Shown: positions 35,601 through 43,493 of the stretch, in pieces
Layout: each line of letters starts with the position of its first letter
Numbering within the stretch: position 1 is the stretch's first letter
Assembly (NCBI RefSeq): GCF_036323735.1
Contig: NC_086026.1
Coordinates: 72,194,039 to 72,258,038 of the forward strand
Direction: 5' to 3'
DNA: 64,000 bases
Source of the DNA: Rattus norvegicus
Taxonomy: Eukaryota; Chordata; Mammalia; Rodentia; Muridae
The notes under the pieces: model-generated
The model's database searches: none
Seen by the model: the letters and a program-made list of their open reading frames with translations, nothing else
Told to the model about the DNA's origin: nothing
Program-made: the position numbers and the translations under genes

Positions 35601-36275
35601 CTATAGAGTAACAGGCCACTTGCCACTCAGTATTCCATTGGCAGGGGGACAGCAAGGGGAGAGGTGGGCTTACATGGAGGAGAGGTACAGGTGTGAGCCT
35701 GGATTAGTGTGACTGTGTTTGGAGACGTGGACAATGCCCGTGTGATTAGGAGGTTACAAGGGTGGACTGCACAGGTAAAACATCCATGCTAAAGGTTTCT
35801 TGAAAGACAGACAGAGGTCTGCCAACCCTGCTGACCTGAGTTTCATCTCTGGAACCCACATGGTGGGGAGAGAGCTGACTCCCACAAGCTGTCCTGACCT
35901 CCACACGTGTGGTATGCACAATACTCCCATCCCCCATAAATAAAAAAGATGTTAAAAAAATTTAAATCAAGTACAAGGCAGCCTCACCAGTCTTACTCTG
36001 TGCTCAGACCCTGGGCCCTGCAGAAAGGCACGTTCTGGGTTCTTCTAAGCAGCTCCTCCTCCCATTTTGGTTTGCACTGCAGTCCATGAGAACAGTCCAT
36101 CAGATTCTCAGGGAAGACTTCTGGAGTCCCCTAACCTCAGCAGATCCAAATTGAAACAGTAATGTGATTTATTGCAGTGGATGAGCTTTTCAAGGAAGCG
36201 GGCATCGAACCTAACGGCCAAGTGAAATATGACACGTTTATCCAGAGGATCACCCTGCCCGTGCGAGACTACTAG
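24945..36275 (+). CDS. Calml4: Calml4, calmodulin-like protein 4 (complete coding region, 5 exons)
   Basis: CALML4 is a calmodulin-family light chain, reported to bind myosin-7B in the complex that links brush-border microvilli. Joining 24945-24947, 25028-25058, 29070-29210, 31923-32111 and 36178-36275 gives 153 codons plus TAG, the length of the human canonical form. The order is AKFLSQEQINEYKECFSLYD, EF-hand 1 (DKQQRGKIKATD), EF-hand 2 (KNGELDFSTF), the linker MHMQIKQEDPKKE, EF-hand 3 (DKEKKGYIMASE) and EF-hand 4 (GIEPNGQVKYDT), ending ITLPVRDY. Loops 1, 2 and 4 lack the acidic residue at position 12, and loop 4 also lacks the first Asp, so little calcium binding is expected. All four introns are GT-AG. 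It lies 5 kb downstream of Cln6 on the same strand. Confidence 0.96.
25028..25058 (+). CDS. Calml4: Calml4 exon 2 (31-nt micro-exon)
   Basis: Acceptor ctgctgcag, donor gtaggt. Encodes AKFLSQEQIN plus one base of the following Glu codon. Intron 1 before it is only 80 bp. Confidence 0.94.
25072..25088. promoter_or_regulatory. Inverted-repeat AT-rich motif with homeodomain core
   Basis: gttatttaattagtaac has GTTA/TAAC arms around TTAATTAG, 14 bp past Calml4 exon 2. The arm spacing is too wide for a standard HNF1 site, but a homeobox factor could use the core. Speculative. Confidence 0.25.
25373..25386. promoter_or_regulatory. RFX X-box-like inverted repeat in Calml4 intron 2
   Basis: attaccatagtaac fits the relaxed X-box RYYRCC-N(1-3)-RGNAAC with a 2-bp spacer, about 430 bp downstream of the Calml4 start. 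RFX factors drive many ciliary and microvillar genes. Use here is inferred. Confidence 0.4.
25400..26090 (+). other. Calml4: Calml4 intron 2, left unique part
   Basis: No repeat, RNA or additional exon recognised in this part of the 4-kb intron. Confidence 0.5.
26093..26280 (+). repeat. B3-like SINE
   Basis: ggctggcgagatgatttgct, then tgcagaagacccaaagtttg and tacaactacctgtaactcca, follows the B3 layout of a tRNA-like head and rodent SINE body. Confidence 0.65.
26995..27355 (+). repeat. Cluster of three tRNA-type SINEs (B3/B2-like)
   Basis: Adjacent partial copies: about 26995-27125 (B3-like), 27133-27280 (B3-like: tggttctgtggataaaggca) and 27289-27345 (B2 with its middle deleted: gggctggagagatggctcag joined to gtgtactcatatacac). 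Confidence 0.75.
27356..27470 (+). repeat. ID element
   Basis: ggttggggatttagctcagc ... ccctgggttcggtccccggc followed by an A/AAAG tail. No clean target duplication is visible. It joins directly to the preceding B2 fragment. Confidence 0.92.
28285..28480 (+). repeat. B3-like SINE
   Basis: gggggctggaggggttgaga, ggacccgagtcaggctcccc, acagctgcctgaaactgcag and an A-rich end fit a diverged B3. Confidence 0.65.
28725..28870 (-). repeat. B1-type SINE remnant
   Basis: ttttttgagacagtgtctga, gcctaggctagcctttaact and cacctcccaagtgctagaat mark a reversed, diverged B1 200 bp before Calml4 exon 3. Confidence 0.7.
29070..29210 (+). CDS. Calml4: Calml4 exon 3
   Basis: Acceptor aactgcag, donor gtgagt. It completes Glu, then 46 codons YKECFSLYDKQQRGKIKATD to HLQTHGI, plus one base of Asp. 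Covers degenerate EF-hand 1 and the start of EF-hand 2. Confidence 0.97.
29408..30060 (-). repeat. Nested SINE composite: ID, B2 and B2 inside an older B1-type element
   Basis: A reversed B1-type element begins at about 29408 (gagatagggtctcaggtagc), stops at gctggtctt (29431-29439) and resumes at gctggtctt (29960-29968) to about 30060. Between lie a reversed ID (29438-29550), a B2 (29567-29765) and a second B2 (29768-29945), all minus-oriented. Confidence 0.88.
30065..31040 (+). other. Calml4: Calml4 intron 3, unique part
   Basis: No gene recognised. A poly(T) run at 30337-30357 may be the tail of an old retroposed element. Confidence 0.5.
31045..31611 (+). mobile_element. Putative LTR-like repeat, family unassigned
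   Basis: 31045-31150 resembles a widespread rodent repeat (cgctatgataaaataccaga). From about 31164 a block carries a TATA-like tatataatctagac (31401), a C/T-rich stretch and AATAAA at 31559-31564, ending near ttcaca at 31611. This order resembles an LTR in plus orientation. No target duplication was identified. Confidence 0.42.
31923..32111 (+). CDS. Calml4: Calml4 exon 4
   Basis: Acceptor ttcctag, donor gtaaca. It completes Asp, then 62 codons KNGELDFSTFLTIMHMQIKQ to GEKLTHKE, plus one base of Val. Holds the end of EF-hand 2, the central linker and EF-hand 3 (DKEKKGYIMASE), the best-preserved loop. Confidence 0.97.
32548..32820 (+). repeat. tRNA-type SINE remnant with (GT)n tract
   Basis: gctagagaaatgattctatg starts a SINE-like head. 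(GT)n occupies about 32648-32697, followed by B1-like tgtaattccagcactcactt. Confidence 0.7.
32990..33660 (+). other. Calml4: Calml4 intron 4, unique part
   Basis: No exon, RNA gene or named repeat recognised here. Confidence 0.5.
33666..33838 (+). repeat. B2 SINE
   Basis: Almost consensus B2, from gggctggagagatggctcag through ggtgtgtctgaagacagc to a short A-rich tail. Confidence 0.95.
34021..34124 (-). repeat. ID element
   Basis: Reversed ID. Target cttgctttcctttttt at 34004-34019 recurs at 34125-34140. Confidence 0.95.
34141..34447 (-). repeat. Two B2 SINEs, one truncated
   Basis: A reversed B2 (34141-34281) lacks its head because a second reversed B2 (34286-34447), complete with ctgagccatctctcca, lies directly against it. 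Confidence 0.9.
34920..35390. repeat. Old B1/B2-type fragments
   Basis: Reversed B1-like text at about 34955-35045, plus-oriented B1 at about 35095-35225 (ggcaggtgtggcggcatacg ... cctggtctacacaatacag), and a worn B2 piece at about 35300-35390 (gagcccacatctactgggaa). Confidence 0.6.
36178..36275 (+). CDS. Calml4: Calml4 exon 5 (last coding exon)
   Basis: Acceptor ttattgcag. It completes Val, then 31 codons DELFKEAGIEPNGQVKYDTF to ITLPVRDY and TAG. The EF-hand 4 loop reads GIEPNGQVKYDT: Gly at position 1 and Thr at position 12 instead of acidic residues. Confidence 0.97.
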
Positions 36276-36414
36276 GGAGCCGAGGTCAAGGGAGCAGAGG
36301 ATGACAGCCTCCGGGGCCTGAAAACCTGGACTGAAGGTTTTTGTAAGGGAAGTCTAGAGATGGCGAACACAGCAGTAAGACCACATGGCACAACCCCTGC
36401 AGGGGGTGAATACC

Positions 36415-36596
36415 AATAAATGATGTGGCCATGTACTGGTTGCCTGTAAGAGGAGGTCTGTCTGGATTTCCGTACTAACATTACCCAGCCCTTTGCAGCA
36501 TGGACGGGCTGCCTCTGCAACGTCATCCCCCTCACCCACTGTACTTCTCAAAGCCTTTGGACCTCACAAAGATGACGATGATGACTTGAAAATAAA
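36415..36596 (+). terminator. Calml4: Calml4 polyadenylation signals (two candidates)
   Basis: AATAAA occurs at 36415-36420 and at 36591-36596, 140 and 316 bp after the stop codon. Either could serve; GT-rich text (gttggtgtttccatggtagtg) follows the second. Confidence 0.6.
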
Positions 36597-36901
36597 TGCG
36601 TGGCAACTCAAGAGCCTGCTGAGTTGGTGTTTCCATGGTAGTGTTTCTCTAAAAGAACAGTCTGCCAGAAGACCAGTCTGCTTTTGGGTGCAGGAACAAC
36701 CTTCAACCTTTCTAACATAAAGCCAAGGTTGGATGGGGACAGGTAACAAGCACAGAGTGTGTGTACACGCATGCACACACTTGTACAGACAAATAGTGCA
36801 ACAAGCATACAGCATAGCCATACAGCAAGACTGTGCACATAGGCTCAGAACAAGCATATCGCACGCATGCCCGTGCACCCCCGCACCCCCTCACGTGCGC
36901 G

Positions 36902-36903
36902 CA

Positions 36904-36942
<39 letters not shown>
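36902..36942. repeat. (CA)n microsatellite
   Basis: About 40 bp of CA repeat in the Calml4-Pias1 intergenic gap, in an otherwise CA-biased stretch starting near 36770. Confidence 0.95.
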
Positions 36943-36944
<2 letters not shown>

Positions 36945-37165
36945 GGCACACAATAAGCATAGCGCATGCACACAGACATGCCCATTTTTTTTTTTTTTGA
37001 CATGCCCATTTCTTTTCTGGAGTTTCATCTTTTGTTTTGCTCTCATTTCTTATAGTTTTACAATTCTACTGATGAATCCTCATTTCTAGCTCACTGGCCA
37101 GACCAAAGTGGAGACAAACATTAGAGGTCAGCTGAGCAGTGGGGAGACCCAGCTTTCTATCCCAC

Positions 37166-37273
37166 TTTTTTTTTTTTTTTTTTTTTGGTTCTTTTTTTCG
37201 GAGCTGGGGACCGAACCCAGGGCCTTGCGCTTCCTAGGCAAGCGCTCTACCACTGAGCTAAATCCCCAAACCC
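37166..37273 (-). repeat. ID element, 18-bp target duplication
   Basis: Reversed ID. The 18-bp cccagctttctatcccac repeats exactly at 37148-37165 and 37274-37291. Confidence 0.96.
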
Positions 37274-37329
37274 CCAGCTTTCTATCCCACACCCAAGGGT
37301 CTGGGAGGCCTTGCAGAGTAAGCATGCCT

Positions 37330-38400
37330 TTCTGATGCTCCTGGCAACTTGTGTCCCGGTCATTGTTAGGTTGAAGGAACTAGGATGGTCTGCTCAAGTG
37401 ACCTGCTGTGATCATAACAGAATAAGGAAATGTACCAGGTCATGGGCAGAACCTAAGAGGCCCTGAAGTCAACCGTGGGAACCAGCGTCCTAGCCAGGAT
37501 ACCCAGGAGTACCCATGAACACTCCAGGAAAGGTAGCGTACAGAGCTCTAACCATGAAGACCTTCATTCCTTTGTGTCAGGACTGCCTGTGGCTCTGTGC
37601 CTTATGTGAAAGCAGGACAACTCGAGACACGGGTCTCTTGGGAAGTCAACTAGACACACATCTTACTAAGGGCGAGGCTCTGAAACACTCCAGGAACTAA
37701 ACACTGGTAGCCTTGGTTCAGCTACCTCACATATGCTGGATGGGGCTCAGACTAAACAGAAGATGAGAGGGGAAGTGCTTCATTTTTGTGGGAGTAGATG
37801 TTTCGTGTTCCCTGAGTAGTTTGATTATAAGCAACCTGGCAATTTTTTTTAAATATAAAACAAAACAAAAATAAACAACCCCCCAAAAGCTAGATAATAG
37901 TGGCCTTTCCCTTCAAAGGGGATGTTGGTTTGAGGCCAACATGAGATACAATGCAAGACCCTGTCTGGGAAACACAAAAATAAAAACGCAATTTTTGGGC
38001 TGTTCTAGGGAGCCTGAAAGAAGCCAGCATAAGTACAGGCAAAATAGAGCAAAAATTGCATGACTTCCATGGCAGTCCTCTTGGGGGAGGCTAGATCTCC
38101 AGAGTCAGCTGTGTATTTCCCTGTTGGATGGGAAGGTTCCCAACCCCGGCACCTCTGACTCTAACCACAGCTTTAGAACTTTAGAATCACTTCTGCTCAC
38201 CAATCTAGAACTTGAGATCTGACCAGTGTTCCACACTGATGCTGTGTGTGTGTTGTGGGGCTGGGGGGAGTGCAGGGTGGGAAGAGGCCAGGCCCAACAC
38301 TAGGGGCACTTTCTATTGTTCTGATGACTGTCAGTGACTTTTTTTTAAAGAAAGGATCTCATGATTCCCGAATTTACCTCAAATTTGTGGAGGATGCCCT
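37330..38400. other. Intergenic, Calml4 to Pias1
   Basis: No gene or clear repeat recognised. Calml4 and Pias1 converge tail to tail on this interval. Confidence 0.5.
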
Positions 38401-38415
38401 GGAACTTTTTTCTTT

Positions 38416-38697
38416 CTTTTTTTTTTTTTTGGTTCTTTTTTTCGGAGCTGGGGACCGAACCCAGGGCCTTGCACTTCCTAGGTAAGCGCTCTACCACTGA
38501 GCTAAATCCCCAGCCCCGAACTTTTTTCTTTTTAAACATTTATTTACTTTATTTATATGAGTACATTGTCACTGTCTTCACACACACCAGAAGAGGGCAT
38601 CAGATCTCATTACAGATGGTTGTGAGCAGCCATGTGGTTGCTGGGATTTGAACTCAGGACCTCTGGAAGAGCAGTCAGTGTTCTTAACCATCTCCAG
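38416..38697 (-). repeat. ID element and B2 SINE
   Basis: Reversed ID at 38416-38517 (target gaacttttttcttt at 38402-38415 and 38518-38531), then a reversed B2 to about 38697 with a shortened head. The phrase ctccagccccacccttgaac is then duplicated at 38693 and 38716. Confidence 0.9.
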
Positions 38698-38889
38698 CCC
38701 CACCCTTGAACTTCTCTCCAGCCCCACCCTTGAACGTCTGATCATCCTGCCTCCACCTCCCGAGTGCTGAAATGACAGGTGTTTACTGTACCTTTTGACA
38801 CTGGGGATTGACAAGGTTCCATGCATGCCAGGGAAGCGCTCTGCCAAATACCTCCGGCCTTCCAGTGTAGGGTTTGTGTTTTTGTTTTT

Positions 38890-39040
38890 CTTGGCTTTTT
38901 TAGATAGGGTTTCTCTGTGTAGCCCTGGCTGTCCTGGAACTTGCTCTGCAGACCAGGCTGGACTTGATCTCAGATATCCACCTGCCTCAGCCTCCCAAAG
39001 GTGGGATTAAAGGTGAGAGCCACTACATCTGGCCTCCAGG
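38890..39040 (-). repeat. B1 SINE
   Basis: Reversed B1 with tagggtttctctgtgtagcc, ctggctgtcctggaacttgc and cctcccaaaggtgggattaa. Confidence 0.9.
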
Positions 39041-39545
39041 GTAGTTTTAATGCACGTTTTATGAATCTTATTTGGCTAAGTGGAATTTCCAGTATAGCTT
39101 GAAAAGAACACATGGCTAACAGGTGGTCTGCAAAACCTGGGCTGCTCTTCCCCGCCCACTGCTCTAGTCATGGGTGACAAATTGAGCTCACACTCCAAAG
39201 TCTGGTTTACAAAGCTTATCAGGGATGTCTTTGCTGCCTCAGGATCCCCTCTTATGCATCCCTCAAATTCCAACAAGTTTTCCTAGCACTTAGTTGCTCA
39301 CCATAGAGTGGTGTTTGCACAGCAGGTAGACAACTAGTACCTTTAGAATTTAAGGCGAGCTATATACCGATAACGAAAGGTCTTGAGGCATGACAGGAAG
39401 GCAGCTGTTACTAGTCATGCTTTGAAACATCTGGGTGACAGGGGCCCCAGGAGCACGAAGCACCAGCACTTTTCTCACTGGGGCTGTTCCCTTGTGGGCT
39501 CAGTAGTAGCATTTTACAGAACACAAATTAACTGAAGGCTTCTTT

Positions 39546-39551
39546 TTTATT
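39546..39551 (-). terminator. Pias1: Candidate distal Pias1 polyadenylation signal
   Basis: The minus strand reads AATAAA, followed about 20 bases later by tttgtgttctgt. Chosen because the SINE-poor block ends here. Confidence 0.45.
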
Positions 39552-42500
39552 ACATCTAAAGAGCTCTACAGAAACAGGTAACATTCAACAGGGAAACAAC
39601 TTTTCTCCAATGCATGTAATAAATATTTTCACTTGGTACTTTTATACAAACTGACATTGGTCTACTATACATCTTTTAAAAGCCATTTTACTGGTTTGGC
39701 ATGCGGTATGGAAATTCTAAGAGAGAAAGTCTTAAGGCAATGAATCACAGATTTAAGTTCATGGAATTTATGGTAATCTTTATCTATTTATATACATCTT
39801 CCCCTTTGTTAATAAAACAGCAGCAGCGCACTGGGACCACCGGCTACTCTCCCTCCCTCCTTGAAATCTATGCTTTGCATTTATTTAAAAAAACAAACAA
39901 ACAGAATTCAATGTGCAGTCACAAAACAAAATTCTTACCAAAATAAATTCAAATGTGCTTTTAAGAGTCCTGAAGATTCAGAAAGTCTCATGTATTTAAA
40001 ATTGAAATTGCTTTAAAAACTAGGTTCTTTCTACATCTATCCATTTACAATTGGGGTATATTTTTATTCATTTTCACAGACTTGTCTCAAAGGAGAATTG
40101 GCTGAAAAAAAGAACAAAACAAAAAGCAACAAAAAATATGCCACCACCACCACCACCAACAAAAGAACCCACATTTTTCAAAACTGAGTGATTAAGTCAG
40201 TACATCTAAATTTAGATGTATAACATCTAAATTAGCAATGGAACAACTTTAATACTCAAAATGAATTGGTCAACAGAGTATGCATGGTTAAGTTTCATAT
40301 TTTAAAAAACCTGTCCAGTAATGCCCACAGAGTAAATTAAAAGCCACCTCCACCCTCCTGGTTGAATGGCTACTTTATTGATGATGTGTGCTTACATACA
40401 GATAGACAGGAGCACACACACGGTACTGTACAGAACATGTGGTACTGTACAGAGCACACGTGTACATGCTAGTAAGAAAGACTAAGGAAGGGGCTCCTGG
40501 CAACTTGCTGAACGAAAGCTGCTGAGTGCAGAGTTTGTCTGCAGCCTATCAAGATTGGCAAGGCTAGGGAGTGAGGGCAGGCTAAGGAAAAACAACAACA
40601 AAAAGGGACAAAGCGACCATGCACTTTTTCTTTTAAATGTAGGAGATAAAGTAGTACATGACTCTAATAGTTATTAAGGGTTGGGAAAGTCTCTGACTCA
40701 CCTTGACCACATGCAACATTTTAGAAAGTCAATACTGAAGAAATGAACTCCTCAGTAAGTGGAAGGAACAAAATACATAGACCACCATGTTCTCCTGTGG
40801 GGACATGACCAGAGCCACAGGACATCTAGTTCTCCAATTACCCACTTTCCCCTTAGGCTGGTACAAGGCAGGACACAGAAGGAGAGTGACCCCTCTATAA
40901 CTGGCATGAAGAATGCAGAGAGCTGGTTTACACTGGATGGTTCTAAGTTTGTAATTTAGCATCAGACACAAAAAACTATGGATCAATATCCGAAAACCAC
41001 TAACAGAACCAAAAGCAAACCAAACCAAAACAACCAAACAAAACCAAGGACAAAGAACACTATTCATTCTATCTCAGTTAAAATAATAAAATGTTTCCTA
41101 TTGCTATATTAACAGAAACCCCTCAAAATTTTAGTGATTCCCATTCTAATCCCAATGCAACAAATTATGGTATCTGAAACGAGTCTAAATTAATACAGTA
41201 ATGAGAACTGGGAGAACATGTACTCACAACACCAGATGAATTTAAAAACGTAACTATTTCTGGTTTGAACTGACAACAAATGTCTTGTTTTATTGCGAAT
41301 TGTTTTGTGACTCTAACACAGCTGTTTGTGTGGAACACACATGCGTAGGGGAAGACAACGATGTTACTCACACACACTTATTTATAAATACATATATACA
41401 CACACACACATATACATATCAACACCAACTTTTTTCAAAAATTCAAGTTGACATTTTAGTAGCAGAGAGACACTATAAAACATATTATTTTTAGATGCCA
41501 CACTGTCATATGAACCACTTGCTTTATCATATAACTGAAGACACAGCCATCTTGACTTCTCCCTGGATTAGTATCGGTCCTTCTGTACTGATGCAAGGCT
41601 TGAAAACAAGTTTACTATACACAAAGCTGGTCCTTCACCAACTCTGAAAACACGAGGGTGTAATCTAAAAAGCCAGTTGCAGGACCTGGTGGTGGCATGC
41701 CTTGGCTCTCTGCAGTTAGGCCCGCACCCCCCATTAGCCACGCGTCATCTATTCTCCACTGTAAGAGCATGCTTTCTTCTCTGCTCAAGTATGAGAAGCA
41801 CTTGTTCCTTCCTTTGACCCTTAATCATCTCGAAAACATTTTAATATATTTACATATTCTGCTATTGAGATTAGGTAAGACCAATCGATTCTTCAATTAA
41901 AAAAAAAAAAAAGGCTTCCTATGTCATGCTTGCCACTAAAAAGTGAAGGAAAAAAAGAACACAGCTAAGAATAAAAAGTATACTCAGAGCCTCAAAAACA
42001 AAATAACTAAGGTTATTTTTGAGTTTCAACTGTTTATCAAATAGATTTGCTATGAATCCACATGTGCTGAACTGTTAACTTTAGAGTAACTGACTTCTTT
42101 CCTTCCTTCCTTTTCTTTCGATGGAATGGAACGTCCTCTGCCAGCTGCAAATGGCACTCCACACCCCACGGGGCTACGAGGGTTCTTTCAGATCCCATTT
42201 CGGTATGAAGATCCTCAAGGAAAACTTGTTACCCTATGGCCAAAATGCAGGTGCTCACAGCCTTGGCTTACATATGGACCACTGGCAATTCAGATTTAGA
42301 GTCAACCAAAGTGTATTGTCATTCGAGGGCCTGCCCACAGATTGCTTATCCAGGCAGCTTTTACTCCAGCACTTCTGGGAAACACACTCGTAGAGGGTAG
42401 ACAGCAGATCACAGGGGATCTGTGATGGAGAACATGCACCTGGGGAGAGTTGAGAAAGATGCTCACACAAGAGTTCAAGACCTCGGAAACATTTTGAAAG

Positions 42501-42592
42501 AAGTAGGAACTGATATTAAGCAAATGCAAACTGAGGAGGAGGGGACAGTGATGACAGAACAGTACACACAGGTGCACAGCACACGAGAGCAT

Positions 42593-42593
<1 letters not shown>

Positions 42594-42642
<49 letters not shown>
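42594..42642. repeat. (CA)n microsatellite
   Basis: About 48 bp of CA repeat inside the inferred Pias1 3' UTR, so the transcript would carry (UG)n. Confidence 0.96.
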
Positions 42643-42645
<3 letters not shown>

Positions 42646-43199
42646 CTCTGTTCTGAAAACAAAGGGGAAGCAGTGAGATAGACGAGTTTCATAACTTAAG
42701 GCTGGCAAAACCCACACACACACACAAACAGAATCCAAGTCTGTCACTTTTAAAAATGGAAATCAAAGCTATCCCAACCCCTTCCCCACAACAAAGCCAA
42801 CGATTTAACCTCATACATGCAACTGTTTCCATTATTGCAAGAAAGATAATGCCATTGAAGTAAAATAAAACCCAAACCATAGGACAAATGGTGAAAAGTC
42901 TTCAGAATCCAGAAAAAATGAACTGAAGGTTTGTGGGTGCTTGTTTTTTTCTTTTCTTTTTCTTTTTTTTTTTAACAAGTGTTTTATCAGACAGGCAGTC
43001 TTAGATTTATATACAAAAGTAAAACTGAAAATATAGTTTTGTTCTCTGTACATTTCTTTTAATTTTTTTTCCCTAAAAAAAAGGAAAAAAAAAACACGCT
43101 GTATACTTTTCTAAACAGGATAAGGTAAAACAGAGCATAGAGTTCTCTTCTGCCAAGTCATTTAATCTGGGATGGGGTGGGAGCAGCAGGGTGAGGGCG

Positions 43200-43493
43200 T
43201 CAGTCCAACGAGATAATGTCTGGTATGATGCCAAAGATGGATGCCGTGTCTGCGCTGCTCCTGCTGGCCACACCATGGCCATGGCTCTCCCTCAGACTGT
43301 TGGAAGACACAAGGCTGCTGTTGCTGCCACTACTGCTTCCATTGGTGGCTGGCAGAGAAGTGCTCCCTCCTGCACTTAGCTGATCGAGAAACATCTGCGA
43401 GGAGGTATACGGGAAAAATCGGGAGGAGTGCAGGAGGTCCTGGTCATCTGAGACCGCAGCTGCCGCTGCGGCAAGCAGGGAGGTGTTGTAATG
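43200..43493 (-). CDS. Pias1: Pias1 last coding exon (exon 14)
   Basis: Ninety-seven codons from HYNTSLLAAAAAAVSDDQDL through the Ser/Asn-rich region (NGSSSGSNSSLVSSNSLRES) to IIPDIISLD and TGA (plus-strand tca at 43200-43202). The acceptor reads tccctcctag on the minus strand. Confidence 0.97.
   Translation of the reverse strand, partial: HYNTSLLAAAAAAVSDDQDLLHSSRFFPYTSSQMFLDQLSAGGSTSLPATNGSSSGSNSSLVSSNSLRESHGHGVASRSSADTASIFGIIPDIISLD

Larger units (their letters stand above)
39530..43199 (-). other. Pias1: Pias1 3' UTR (probable, about 3.7 kb)
   Basis: Directly downstream of the Pias1 stop on the minus strand lies 3.7 kb of AT-rich sequence almost without SINEs, in sharp contrast to the rest of the window. 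It contains one long (CA)n tract at 42594-42642. The most distal good signal is AATAAA on the minus strand (plus-strand 39546-39551), with a T/G-rich stretch beyond it. Other AATAAA motifs (for example near 40374) could give shorter forms. Confidence 0.55.
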
